Shown piece by piece: positions 9,886 to 19,412 of a stretch of 38,472 nucleotides of DNA. The notes beneath the pieces are model-generated. The model was not told the origin of the DNA. It did no database searches and was given only the letters and a program-made list of their open reading frames with translations. The stretch is taken from contig CAMCCW010000003.1 of assembly GCA_945873395.1 (NCBI GenBank), positions 1 to 38,472 of the forward strand, in the 5' to 3' direction. The stretch is from an uncultured Lactobacillus sp. (GTDB taxonomy: Bacteria > Bacillota > Bacilli > Lactobacillales > Lactobacillaceae). Position 1 is the stretch's first letter; the number at the start of each line of letters is the position of its first letter. Position numbers and translations under genes: made by a program.

Positions 9886-10046
9886 CAATCCTTTCATCTA
9901 TACCTTGTCACCTATTATAGTTTATTTTTAGAGTAAAATGAAAATAAAATTAAAAAATATTAGAATAATTTCTAGTTAATGATGAATTATCGTTCGGCAA
10001 AATTGTGCTAGAATGTTAGTATTACCACAATGTAAGGGGTTAAACT

Positions 10047-10550
10047 ATGGAAATTAAGTGTAATGATACGCTGGCGGTTTCACTCCACCGGGTTTTTAAT
10101 GCAGATTTAAATGAACACGGAACGGTCTTTGGCGGACAGATTTTGAAATTGGTTGATGGCGAGGCCTCGGTAGCAGCGATGCGGGTGACCCGGTCAGTCG
10201 TTGTTACGGCGGCAATGGACCATGTTCAATTTTTGCGGCCCTTCAAGCTTCAGGATTCTATGTGTATGGAAGCTTATGTCACTGGGGTTGGTCGGCGCTC
10301 ACTTGAAGTATTCGTTAAGGTGATTGGGGAACACCTAATGACTGGTGAACGCTTTCTCGGCTTTACCTGTTTTATGACCTACGTGATTCAGGATCCTAAT
10401 AAACAAATTAAATATGACCGGGTTATCCCGCAAACGCCGGAGCAGGAAGCAATGATTGCTGGATACCAGACCCGGCGCCTTCACCGTAAGGAAAATCGTC
10501 AACGGCAGAAGATCATTTTGAATTCTATTAATATAGATAAGCCATGGTAA
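10047..10550 (+). CDS. Acyl-CoA thioesterase (hotdog fold)
   Basis: HRVFNADLNEHGTVFGGQILKLVDGEASVAAMR...MDHVQFLRPFKLQDSM. Confidence 0.88.
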   Translation: MEIKCNDTLAVSLHRVFNADLNEHGTVFGGQILKLVDGEASVAAMRVTRSVVVTAAMDHVQFLRPFKLQDSMCMEAYVTGVGRRSLEVFVKVIGEHLMTGERFLGFTCFMTYVIQDPNKQIKYDRVIPQTPEQEAMIAGYQTRRLHRKENRQRQKIILNSINIDKPW

Positions 10551-10600
10551 AACGTTATATTACAGCGGCTTTACAGATATGACGGAAAATGATAACTCCT

Positions 10601-10633
10601 GGTAACCCGTCCGTAACGACAATCGTGTATAGT
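10601..10633 (+). promoter_or_regulatory. apf2 promoter with WalR-like direct repeat
   Basis: GGTAAC-N5-CGTAAC (10601-10617), 10-bp gap, TATAGT (10628-10633). Same geometry as upstream of apf1. Confidence 0.45.
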
Positions 10634-10700
10634 ATAAAGCATCAAAGCGATCAGCCTTGCTGGTCACAATACTAAAGTACAAAGGATGGATTGATTTTTA

Positions 10701-11321
10701 ATGAAGTTATCTAAGAAAGCCGCCAAGATTACAGCAGCCATTGCCGGTGCCGTTGCACTAGGAACTGTTGCTACTGCAACTACTGCCAACGCCGACTCTA
10801 TTTACACGGTGCAAGCAGGTGACACCCTTTCTGGAATTTCTTACAAATTAGGCCATGATTTAACATTCGTTGATACGCTGGCTTCCAACAACCAAATTGC
10901 TGACAAGAACGTCATCTACGTTGGTCAGAAGTTAGTGATTAAGGACGATGGAGAAGTTGCTCCTGCAACTGCCCAACAAGTAGCAACGCTGCCAGCTGCA
11001 ACTAGTCAAAACACTACGGGTCAAACCCAGACTAGTCAGGCACCGGCTCAACAAACTGCTACTGCTACGACTACCAACTACAACTCTGGCGTATCTGGTA
11101 ACGATGCTGCTGCCAAGGCATGGATCGCCGGTCGCGAATCTGGTGGTAACTACGGTGCTCGGAACGGTCAATACGTTGGTAAGTACCAATTATCCGCATC
11201 TTACCTGAACGGTGACTACTCCGCTGCTAACCAAGAACGGGTCGCTGACCAATACGTTGCTAACCGTTACGGTTCTTGGTCTGCCGCTCAGGCCTTCTGG
11301 CAATCACATGGTTGGTACTAA
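10701..11321 (+). CDS. apf2: LysM-domain aggregation-promoting factor (paralog)
   Basis: Nearly the same signal peptide, LysM and C-terminal domain as 4812-5564, with a shorter linker. Confidence 0.9.
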   Translation: MKLSKKAAKITAAIAGAVALGTVATATTANADSIYTVQAGDTLSGISYKLGHDLTFVDTLASNNQIADKNVIYVGQKLVIKDDGEVAPATAQQVATLPAATSQNTTGQTQTSQAPAQQTATATTTNYNSGVSGNDAAAKAWIAGRESGGNYGARNGQYVGKYQLSASYLNGDYSAANQERVADQYVANRYGSWSAAQAFWQSHGWY

Positions 11322-11347
11322 AATAATAGTTAAACAGTAATGTTTAT

Positions 11348-11378
11348 GCCGTCTCAGTCAAGTGAGGCGGCTTTTTTG
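11348..11378 (+). terminator. Rho-independent terminator
   Basis: GCCGTCTCAgtcaagTGAGGCGGCTTTTTT. Confidence 0.85.
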
Positions 11379-11514
11379 TTGATTATATATGATTAAATTT
11401 TCATATAAAAATAAATATTTAAAATTTTTTTGCTGTGGATAACTAAAAAGACAACATGTAAAACCCTTGGGAGAGTAAGAGTTTAGCAATTGATCAATAT
11501 TGGTTAAATAAAAA

Positions 11515-11541
11515 TTAGCACTCAATGACGATAAGTGCTAA
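11515..11541 (+). promoter_or_regulatory. CIRCE element (HrcA operator)
   Basis: TTAGCACTC-AATGACGAT-AAGTGCTAA: one mismatch to TTAGCACTC-N9-GAGTGCTAA, upstream of hsp20. Confidence 0.92.
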
Positions 11542-11622
11542 TTAACTATTGTATTTTCAATTGGGAGGATTAAGATAATAAGTGTAATCAAGATCAAGGT
11601 AATCAGAAAGGAAGAATCAATT

Positions 11623-12054
11623 ATGGCTAATGAAATTCAACGTCGTGGTAACTTATTTGATAACTTGATGAACATGCGTGATTGGATGAATGATGATTTC
11701 TTCTCTGACTTAACACCAGCAGCTGATCACATGAAGACTGATGTCGCTGAAGACGATAAGGCTTACCAAGTTAAGATTGATATGCCAGGCTTTGACAAGA
11801 AGGATATCCACATCAACTATGCTAACAACATTCTGTCTGTCACTGGTCACCGGGACACCTTCTCCGATGAGAGTGATAAGAAGGGTAACATTTTGCACAG
11901 TGAACGGCGTTACGGTCAGATGAGTCGTCAATACCGTCTCCCAGATGTTGATCGTTCTAAGGTTTCTGCCCACTATGAGAACGGGGTATTGACTCTTGAA
12001 TTGCCAAAGATGCAGGCTAGTGACGAAAACGATAGCCGGATTGACATCGACTAA
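11623..12054 (+). CDS. hsp20: Hsp20/alpha-crystallin family small heat-shock protein
   Basis: Alpha-crystallin domain: YQVKIDMPGFDKKDIHINYANNILSVTGHR...RQYRLPDVDRSKVSAHYENGVLTLELPK. Confidence 0.96.
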   Translation: MANEIQRRGNLFDNLMNMRDWMNDDFFSDLTPAADHMKTDVAEDDKAYQVKIDMPGFDKKDIHINYANNILSVTGHRDTFSDESDKKGNILHSERRYGQMSRQYRLPDVDRSKVSAHYENGVLTLELPKMQASDENDSRIDID

Positions 12055-12080
12055 TTTCCAAATCCACATCCATAAATACC

Positions 12081-12118
12081 CAAAAGGGGTTGTCCAATTG
12101 CTGGACAACCCCTTTTTA
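12081..12118 (+). terminator. Rho-independent terminator
   Basis: AAAGGGGTTGTCCAattgcTGGACAACCCCTTTTT. Confidence 0.9.
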
Positions 12119-12123
12119 TGATA

Positions 12124-12158
12124 AAGAAGGTACCGTCGATTGGCGATACCTTCTTTTG
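12124..12158 (-). terminator. Terminator of the HdeD-family gene
   Basis: AAGAAGGTA...TACCTTCTTTT inverted repeat just beyond the CDS at 12166. Confidence 0.65.
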
Positions 12159-12165
12159 CAATTAG

Positions 12166-12690
12166 TTAGAATGCTTGAATAACGTGCATGATCCCGAAGA
12201 CCATCAACATTGCTGATACCAGCCAGACAATTGTCATGGCAGAGAGCATCGGACTGAAGAGAAGGATGATCCCTAAGATAATGCTGATAACCCCAAGGAT
12301 AACCAGCCAGGTGGCGTAACCACGGTGGAAGGCCTTAAACAGACCGGCTGCCTTGATTTCCATGATGGAATCGATGATGAACCAGATGGCGAACAGGATG
12401 GCTATGTAGAGAGCACCAAAGTTTGGGTAGACCAAGACAATGATCCCTAGAATGATATCTAAAATAGCTGCAAAGATGATCCATCCTGAGCTTTCGCCGA
12501 GGGTCCGGTTAACAAACTGCCGGAACCACAGCTCATAGATTCCCCGCAAAATGAAGGCAATCCCCACTAGAATTGTTAAAAAGTGCAACGTCTTATCTGG
12601 GTGCATGAATGATGCCAATCCTGCCAGGATGAACAGGATCCCGACAATCAGACTGAACCAGTCAAATCCCCGCTTTTGTTCAGTAAACAT
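12166..12690 (-). CDS. HdeD/DUF308-family membrane protein
   Basis: Six hydrophobic segments in repeated pairs; FILRGIYELWFRQF, ILDIILGIIVLVYPNFG. Confidence 0.82.
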   Translation of the reverse strand: MFTEQKRGFDWFSLIVGILFILAGLASFMHPDKTLHFLTILVGIAFILRGIYELWFRQFVNRTLGESSGWIIFAAILDIILGIIVLVYPNFGALYIAILFAIWFIIDSIMEIKAAGLFKAFHRGYATWLVILGVISIILGIILLFSPMLSAMTIVWLVSAMLMVFGIMHVIQAF

Positions 12691-12773
12691 GACAAAAACT
12701 CCTTTCTAGTAAAGTATTTGTTATCATCATAGTTCAATTGAACAGGTGAAACAATAACCTTTATAATCAAAAA

Positions 12774-12807
12774 GCCCAGTAGCGGGATAGTCGTCGCGCT
12801 ACTGGGT
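12774..12807 (-). terminator. Hairpin terminator downstream of the small ORF
   Basis: CCCAGTAGCGggatagtcgtCGCTACTGGG, with a T-rich tract on the minus strand. Confidence 0.6.
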
Positions 12808-12813
12808 ATTTGA

Positions 12814-12981
12814 TCAGGGGTTTTCCTTGATGCCGTGAGGGAAGTCCTTGTTGATTTCCCGCAGGATTGGCAGAAGATAATTAACATATTGATGATAGGC
12901 ATCGATTGGCTTTAGGTTACCGTCGTTAGCCTTCATCAGGGCGATTGCAATATCGTGTGCCCGCTGTTCGTTTGAAATCAT
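12814..12981 (-). CDS. Small hypothetical protein (55-57 aa), absent from the ORF track
   Basis: Reads M(RM)ISNEQRAHDIAIALMKANDGNLKPIDAYHQYVNYLLPILREINKDFPHGIKENP*. GAGGTG RBS upstream and its own terminator. Confidence 0.6.
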   Translation of the reverse strand: MISNEQRAHDIAIALMKANDGNLKPIDAYHQYVNYLLPILREINKDFPHGIKENP

Positions 12982-13013
12982 TCTCATCACCTCAAATACT
13001 TAGTGTAACAAAT

Positions 13014-13550
13014 CTAGTGCTGAATGATCATAAATCGTCGCAAAAATTTTTGCCAGCCATTTTGATATAGGATCAGCATCAGTGAAAAGCCAATTACTGC
13101 TCCCAAGGTGTTGGTAATTAGGTCGTCGATGTCGGCGAGGCGTTGCAGGTTGAGAAAGTAATCCCAGATGAATTGGTTGCATTCGATGAAGAGGCTGAAG
13201 CAAAAACCATATAGGATGGCACGCTCAAAGGCCGTCCGGTAGTTGAAGAGGAAGATGTAGACTCCTAAAGGAAAGGTCATCACGATGTTTAGGAGAAATT
13301 CAATACTGAATCCTTGGAAGGGGATGGCGTTGTAAGGAATGCCATGGAAGTGGAAGAGGATCTTTTGGGCCGACGGAACATCGACATGGGCGGGGGTCAG
13401 GCATAGCCACATCACTGCAGTAATATAAATGAGAAATGAGATCGTAGTGAGCCGCTCGCCCCAACTGGAATAGCGTTGCCAGCTTCGGGTATGGAAAAAT
13501 ATCAACAGTATAAAGCAAAAGTAGACAATAAAAGGAAGATAAGCACGCAA
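13014..13550 (-). CDS. VanZ-like family membrane protein
   Basis: NIVMTFPLGVYIFL...SLFIECNQFIWDYFLNLQRLADIDDLITNTLGAVIGF. Probable TTG start near 13550 after AGGAG; the ORF-track start at 13781 overlaps the divergent permease gene. Confidence 0.75.
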   Translation of the reverse strand: MRAYLPFIVYFCFILLIFFHTRSWQRYSSWGERLTTISFLIYITAVMWLCLTPAHVDVPSAQKILFHFHGIPYNAIPFQGFSIEFLLNIVMTFPLGVYIFLFNYRTAFERAILYGFCFSLFIECNQFIWDYFLNLQRLADIDDLITNTLGAVIGFSLMLILYQNGWQKFLRRFMIIQH

Positions 13551-13671
13551 AAGAAAAATGCTCCTAACTGAAAAAAGTGTTATACAATATAGTTTCGATA
13601 GTTCGTTATTATATCTCAAGGTGGGCCAAATTTGTAGCCAGCGGCCCACTTTAATATTGGAGGAATTAAAA

Positions 13672-15033
13672 ATGGAAAAGAAGCAGCAGATGAATCGGCG
13701 TCTTAAAAGCCGACACATCGAGCTGATGGCCCTCGGGGGAACGATCGGGACTGGTCTGTTCCTGGGGTCAGGAAAAGCCATTCGGGAGGCCGGACCGGCG
13801 ATCCTGTTGGCCTACCTAATCACCGGGATTATCTGTTTTGGTATCATGCGAGCGTTAGGTGAGCTTCTGCTATCAAATCTGCACTACCGGTCATTCATGG
13901 AGGCCATTCGGGATTACCTGGGTCCCCGGGTGAGTTTTGTGGCCGGATGGGCTTATTGGGCTTGTTGGTTAGCACTGGCCATGGCCGAAATCACGGCGGT
14001 GGGGTTGTACATCCAAATCTGGTTGCCCCATGTTCCTCAGTGGATTCCCGGTGTAATTACGCTGGTTATCTTCCTATGTCTGAACCTGATCACCGTGAAT
14101 GTGTTCGGGGAGATTGAGTTCTGGTTTGCCTTGATCAAGATTCTGGCGATTGTCATTCTGGTGGTGGTTGGAATCCTGATGATGGTCCTTCATTTTAAGA
14201 CGGCCGATGGCTATGTAGCCTCGCCGCTGAACCTGGTCCGTTACAATGGTTTCTTTGCGACGGGGCTGGGCGGATTTGCCCGCTCCTTCCAGATGGTCGT
14301 TTTTGCCTTTGTCGGTATTGAAATGGTGGGTGTCACCGCGGCGGAGGCCGAGAATCCGCGGAAAGTGATTCCACGAGCAATTAATGGAATCCCTATTCGA
14401 ATCTTGCTCTTCTACATTGGTGCCTTAGCAGTGATCATGTGCATCTATCCGTGGGACCACTTGTCGCCAAACAACAGTCCCTTTGTCCTGGTTTTCCGGG
14501 ATGCGGGACTGCGTGGGGCAGCTAGCATTGTCAACTTCGTGGTCATCACGGCGGCGGCCTCGGCTTGCAACAGCTCGATTTATACAACGGGACGGATGTT
14601 GGCCGAGTTGACTTCCAATGCTCACCGACCAGCCATTCAACGGATTAGTCACCTATCCAAGCGGGCGGTACCAGCCCGAGCCGTTGTGATTTCGTCACTG
14701 GTCATCGGGCTAGCTGCAATCCTGAACCTGGTGATGCCCGGTGAGGTCTTCACCTTTATCTCCAGCATTGCCACCACCAGCTTCCTCTTTATCTGGGCGG
14801 CCATTATCTTCGCCCACCTGCGCTACATTCGTCTTCATCCGGATGAACGGACATTCAAGATGCCGGGGGCGCCGGTGACGGACTACCTGGTCCTAGCATT
14901 CTTAGCCTTTGTCATGGTGGTCCTATGTCTGGAGCGCCAAACGCTCGAAGCCCTAATCTTGACCCTAGTCTGGTTTGCGATCCTCAGTGTTGCTTCGCTG
15001 AGCCAGCCGAAATATAATCCCACAAATAAGTAA
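13672..15033 (+). CDS. Amino acid permease (APC superfamily, AAT type)
   Basis: LKSRHIELMALGGTIGTGLFLGSGKAIREAGPAILLAYLITG. RBS ggagg before ATG 13672. Confidence 0.93.
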   Translation: MEKKQQMNRRLKSRHIELMALGGTIGTGLFLGSGKAIREAGPAILLAYLITGIICFGIMRALGELLLSNLHYRSFMEAIRDYLGPRVSFVAGWAYWACWLALAMAEITAVGLYIQIWLPHVPQWIPGVITLVIFLCLNLITVNVFGEIEFWFALIKILAIVILVVVGILMMVLHFKTADGYVASPLNLVRYNGFFATGLGGFARSFQMVVFAFVGIEMVGVTAAEAENPRKVIPRAINGIPIRILLFYIGALAVIMCIYPWDHLSPNNSPFVLVFRDAGLRGAASIVNFVVITAAASACNSSIYTTGRMLAELTSNAHRPAIQRISHLSKRAVPARAVVISSLVIGLAAILNLVMPGEVFTFISSIATTSFLFIWAAIIFAHLRYIRLHPDERTFKMPGAPVTDYLVLAFLAFVMVVLCLERQTLEALILTLVWFAILSVASLSQPKYNPTNK

Positions 15034-15039
15034 ACTAAA

Positions 15040-15080
15040 TAACGGTCCAGCATTTTGCAATTGAAGTGCTGGACCGTTTT
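15040..15080. terminator. Terminator between convergent genes
   Basis: ACGGTCCAGCA...TGCTGGACCGTTTT. Confidence 0.75.
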
Positions 15081-15084
15081 GAAT

Positions 15085-15543
15085 TTAATGGTTATGTAAA
15101 TGTAGCTTGCGTTGACAATCAGGACAGATCCCGTGGACCTCGATGTGGCAGCCTGTGACCAGGTAACCTGTCTTCTCCCGTGACATCGCCTGCAGTTCCT
15201 TCGTAATTTCTGAAAAATGTTCATCAAAGACATCGGAAATTTTGCCACAATTATCACAGACGACGTGGTAATGGGGGTGCCCAAAGTAATCGTAGTGGGT
15301 ACTGCCGTCGCCGTTCTTTAGCTCGATAACGAGGTTGTAATCAACGAATAGCTTCAGGGTATTGTAGACGGTTGCCATGCTGATGTTATCAACGTTGTCC
15401 TTGAGGTCGTCATAGATCATCTCCACGCTGGGGTGGGTATGGTGGTTGATCAGGTATTCTAAGATCAGTTTCCGTTGGGGGGTGAGCCGAACCTTGTTAG
15501 CACGTAGAATCGAAATGGCGTGATCAAATTCAGCCTCTGCCAT
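15085..15543 (-). CDS. Fur-family transcriptional regulator, PerR-like
   Basis: VRLTPQRKLILEYLINHHTHPSVEMIYDDL...SMATVYNTLKLF..., HYHVVCDNCGK, CPDC zinc site. Confidence 0.9.
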   Translation of the reverse strand: MAEAEFDHAISILRANKVRLTPQRKLILEYLINHHTHPSVEMIYDDLKDNVDNISMATVYNTLKLFVDYNLVIELKNGDGSTHYDYFGHPHYHVVCDNCGKISDVFDEHFSEITKELQAMSREKTGYLVTGCHIEVHGICPDCQRKLHLHNH

Positions 15544-15667
15544 GAACATCTCTCCTTTCTTACAACAGTTATAAATTAACAATATTATATCATTTACAAT
15601 CGTGAAAGCAAAATATATAATGTTCGTTGGCTAGTTAATAATTGTTCTAAAGAAGGATGATAAGAAA

Positions 15668-17104
15668 ATGGAGAAGAGTATTGATCAAAACGGTCGCCCG
15701 TACAGCCGCTTTTGGTTCATTTTTACCTTGTTAGTCGGGACGTTTACCATGTCGATTAGCCAATCGTCATTGTCAACCGCGTACCCAACCTTGATGCGAG
15801 CTTTCGGTATTTCTGCCTCGACCGTGCAATGGTTAACGACGGGGTTCATGCTCGTCATGTGTGTCAGTATGCCAATCAGTCCCTGGATGCTGAACAACCT
15901 CAATTTCAAGACCATGTTCATGGGGGCATTAGCACTGTTTGATGTTGGGTCATTGATGATCATTCTGACTCCAGCGAGTTGGGGCGTCAGTGGTTTCTGG
16001 TTCATGATGATTGGTCGGGCAATGGAGGCCTTTGCGGTGGGCGTCCTGTTCCCATCCTATCAGTCTGTCCTGCTGGAGATTACACCGAAAGAGAAGCGGG
16101 GAACGGTCATGGGAGTGGCCGGCCTGGTTATGGGTTCGGCCCTCGCCTGTGGTCCGATTGTCTCCGGGATTGTACTGAAGTTCTTCGATTGGAAGAGTCT
16201 GTTTGTCCTCTTCATGCTCGTGATCACCGTGATCATCATAATGGCCGGGACCGGCTTAATCCGTGACGTTATGACTCGCCATACCAGTAGTCTTGACTGG
16301 CTTTCAGTGATTCTGTCAATTGGCTTGATTGGGGTCATGTACGTGGTAAACCTCATTGGTAAGCGAGATGTCAACTGGTTATCTGCCTTTGTGATCCTAC
16401 TGGTCAGTGTAGCCGCCATTGTAGCTTTCTGTTATCGGCAGCTCCATCTCAAACAACCACTGTTGGAACTGCGAGTGATGAAGACTTTTAACTACGACCT
16501 GGCAATCCTTTTGACGTCCATTTCATACATTGCCCTGATCGTCACCACGATTATCTTTCCCTTGTACTATCAGGGAGTACTGCATGTCAGTCCCTTTGTT
16601 TCGGGGATGTCCCTGGTTCCCGGAGCGGTCTTCTTGAGCATTCTGAATCCGCTGACCGGGACGTTGGCGGATAAGATTGGCTTCAAACCGACAATGATTG
16701 TGGGGATGCTGATGATCATCGGTGGTTGGCTCGCCGCTTTCTTCGTCCTCGGCCGGCTCAGTCTGTTGGGGATGATCCTGTGTGCCATGGTCATTGAGGG
16801 CGGCAATGCCTTCGTCATGATGCCGGCGGTGACATTGGGGGCCAATGCCTTGCCAAATGAACTGGTTCCCCACGGGACAGCAGTGATCACCACTGTTCGG
16901 CAGGTCCTCGGTTCGGCCGGGGTCGCCGTTTCAACCATTATTCTGACGGTGGGAACCGCGAATGCATTGGGCCGGGGCAGTGCCCAGCTGGCAGCGGCCC
17001 TGCATGGCTACCACCTTGTCTTTACCCTGATGGTGGTTGTCGAAATCATCGGCCTTGTCCTCGCCTTAATGCTGAAGGATGTGCGTAAGAAAGATGTCAA
17101 TTGA
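15668..17104 (+). CDS. MFS transporter, DHA2-type multidrug efflux
   Basis: About 14 hydrophobic segments; STAYPTLMRAFGISASTVQWLTTGFMLVMCVSMPISPWM, MGVAGLVMGSALACGPIVSGIVL. Confidence 0.9.
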   Translation: MEKSIDQNGRPYSRFWFIFTLLVGTFTMSISQSSLSTAYPTLMRAFGISASTVQWLTTGFMLVMCVSMPISPWMLNNLNFKTMFMGALALFDVGSLMIILTPASWGVSGFWFMMIGRAMEAFAVGVLFPSYQSVLLEITPKEKRGTVMGVAGLVMGSALACGPIVSGIVLKFFDWKSLFVLFMLVITVIIIMAGTGLIRDVMTRHTSSLDWLSVILSIGLIGVMYVVNLIGKRDVNWLSAFVILLVSVAAIVAFCYRQLHLKQPLLELRVMKTFNYDLAILLTSISYIALIVTTIIFPLYYQGVLHVSPFVSGMSLVPGAVFLSILNPLTGTLADKIGFKPTMIVGMLMIIGGWLAAFFVLGRLSLLGMILCAMVIEGGNAFVMMPAVTLGANALPNELVPHGTAVITTVRQVLGSAGVAVSTIILTVGTANALGRGSAQLAAALHGYHLVFTLMVVVEIIGLVLALMLKDVRKKDVN

Positions 17105-17191
17105 GTAAGCTTTCGTATTAATATAATAGGGGCAAGTGACTCAGAGTGGCCGGTGCCATCCTGAGTTCTTTTTGATAAAGGAGGAATCATG

Positions 17192-17731
17192 ATGAGTGCA
17201 GTCAAACGACCAGCCTGGGCTGAACAGACGCCCGTAATGCAAGACTATTATGATCACTACTGGGGATTACCGGTGCATGACGAACGGCACCTATTTGAGA
17301 TGCTTAGCTTAGAGCTGTTTCAAGCCGGGTTGACCTGGCGGACGATCTGGGAACGACGGTCGGCATTTAACAAGGCCTTTGCCGATTTCGATGTTGATCG
17401 AGTTGCTGATTTTACTGCGGATGACGTCGAACGACTCTATCAGGATAAGACGATTATCCGGAACCGGCGTAAAATCTGTGCGGTTATTAATAATGCCCGG
17501 GTGGTTCAGCAGATGCATCAGAACGGGCAGACCCTCGATAACTATGTCTGGCAATTTGTTGACTACCAGCCTCAGCGTCTGATACTGGCTCCTGGTGAGA
17601 CCTTGCCCGCCCAGACGACCCAGTCGCAGGCGATGGCCAAGCAATTTAAAAAGGATGGTTTCAAGTTCATGGGACCAACGATTATGTACTCATTTATGAC
17701 TGCCGTCGGGCTAGTTAACGCTCGGAGCTAG
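17192..17731 (+). CDS. tag: DNA-3-methyladenine glycosylase I
   Basis: YYDHYWGLPVHDERHLFEMLSLELFQAGLTWRTIWERRSAFNKAFADFD...FKFMGPTIMYSFMTAVGLVN. Confidence 0.95.
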   Translation: MSAVKRPAWAEQTPVMQDYYDHYWGLPVHDERHLFEMLSLELFQAGLTWRTIWERRSAFNKAFADFDVDRVADFTADDVERLYQDKTIIRNRRKICAVINNARVVQQMHQNGQTLDNYVWQFVDYQPQRLILAPGETLPAQTTQSQAMAKQFKKDGFKFMGPTIMYSFMTAVGLVNARS

Positions 17732-17782
17732 AACTTGATCATTGATTATTGGGCTGATCTTATGCTAAGATGGGTCTCGTTA

Positions 17783-17881
17783 TAAAGCAAATTCCCGATA
17801 GGATTCACGCTTGCCGTGAAGATGCCTTGTAACCGCAACTATAAAACTGTTGAAAAGTTTCACTAGAATATGGGGGAATTA
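17783..17881 (+). ncRNA. SMK box (SAM-III) riboswitch upstream of metK
   Basis: ATTCCCGATAGGAT...GATGCCTTGTAACCGC...GGGGGAATT. The TTCCC anti-SD is complementary to the GGGGGAA SD of metK. Confidence 0.88.
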
Positions 17882-17888
17882 AATTAAA

Positions 17889-19076
17889 ATGGCAGAAAAA
17901 CATTTATTTACATCAGAATCAGTCTCTGAAGGACACCCGGATAAGATCGCTGACCAAATCAGTGATGCCATCCTGGATGCTATGCTCGAACAAGACCCAG
18001 ACGCCCGGGTTGCCGTCGAGACCTCAGTAACGACTGGCCTGGTCCTAGTCTTCGGTGAAGTATCCACTAAGGCTTACGTTAATATCCAAAAGATCGTCCG
18101 GGATACCATTCGCGAGATCGGCTACACCGATGGTAAGTACGGCTTCGATGCCGACAACTGTGCCGTCATCACTGCAATTGACGAACAGTCACCCGACATT
18201 GCTCAGGGGGTCGATGACTCACTGGAAACCCGTGAAGGGGACGGCGATCCGCTGGACAAGATCGGTGCCGGTGACCAGGGGCTGATGTTTGGTTACGCTA
18301 CCGATGAGACGCCAGAATACATGCCACTCTCATTGATGCTGAGCCACAAGCTGATGCAAAAGATTGCTCGCCTGCGTAAGGACGGGACCATCCCATACCT
18401 GCGGCCAGATGCTAAAGCTGAGGTAACGATTGAGTATGACGAGAATGATAAGCCATTACGGGTTGATACCGTTGTCTTAAGTACTCAACATGATCCAGAA
18501 GTTTCACTGGATCAGATCAAGAAGGACGTTAAGGAACAAGTCATCAAAGCAGTTATTCCTGCTAAGTACCTGGATGATGAGACCAAGTACTTCATCAACC
18601 CAACTGGCCGTTTCGTTATCGGTGGACCTCAAGGGGATGCTGGCTTGACTGGTCGGAAGATCATTGTTGATACCTATGGTGGAGCTGCTCACCATGGTGG
18701 TGGGGCCTTCTCTGGTAAAGATGCCACTAAGGTTGACCGTTCTGCTAGTTATGCCGCCCGTTACATCGCCAAGAACCTGGTTGCCGCGGGCTATGCCAAG
18801 AAGCTGGAGATCCAGGTAGCCTACGCTATTGGGGTTGCTGAACCAGTTTCCATTGCCATCGATACTTACGGTACTGGAACCAAGAGCGATGATGAACTGA
18901 TTGCGGCGGTACGGAAGGTCTTTGATCTGCGGCCAGCCGGAATTATCAAGATGCTCGACCTCAAGCGGCCAATTTACAAACAGACGGCGGCTTATGGTCA
19001 CTTCGGCCGGACCGATGTCGATCTGCCATGGGAACACCTGGACAAGGTTGACGAATTAAAGAAGATTTTGGGCTAA
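17889..19076 (+). CDS. metK: S-adenosylmethionine synthetase
   Basis: [57 protein letters not shown]-like. Confidence 0.98.
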   Translation: MAEKHLFTSESVSEGHPDKIADQISDAILDAMLEQDPDARVAVETSVTTGLVLVFGEVSTKAYVNIQKIVRDTIREIGYTDGKYGFDADNCAVITAIDEQSPDIAQGVDDSLETREGDGDPLDKIGAGDQGLMFGYATDETPEYMPLSLMLSHKLMQKIARLRKDGTIPYLRPDAKAEVTIEYDENDKPLRVDTVVLSTQHDPEVSLDQIKKDVKEQVIKAVIPAKYLDDETKYFINPTGRFVIGGPQGDAGLTGRKIIVDTYGGAAHHGGGAFSGKDATKVDRSASYAARYIAKNLVAAGYAKKLEIQVAYAIGVAEPVSIAIDTYGTGTKSDDELIAAVRKVFDLRPAGIIKMLDLKRPIYKQTAAYGHFGRTDVDLPWEHLDKVDELKKILG

Positions 19077-19138
19077 TTGTTCACGGCGTGCCTTGCAATC
19101 ACAAGGTGGGCTTGTTAGAATAATTGTTAAATATTTTG

Positions 19139-19365
19139 ATCGTAATAGAAGTAGTAGCTGGGGTGATGATCTTCAGAGATCCTGCGGAGCTGTGAGCAGG
19201 AGATCGTTACCAGTGAACTCCTCTAGGTGATTACTGCTGAAGCTAGTAGGCAGTGACGTCTTCCGCGTTAAGGAGCCAAGTGCTATGGCTAGACCATAGA
19301 AAACGGGTGGTACCGCGGATTAATTTTCGTCTCGTAGAAGGACTTTCTACGGGACTTTTTTATTA
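19139..19365 (+). ncRNA. T-box riboswitch (tRNA-Leu), leuS leader
   Basis: GGGTGGTACCGCGG T-box sequence (19305-19318); terminator GTAGAAGGACTTTCTACGGGACTTTTTT; GAA-CTC in the stem I specifier loop (CTC at 19218-19220 = Leu). Confidence 0.93.
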
Positions 19366-19412
19366 CGACCAAAAGAATATTGCTGTGTGATTTTTGATAA
19401 AGGAGCAGAGAA

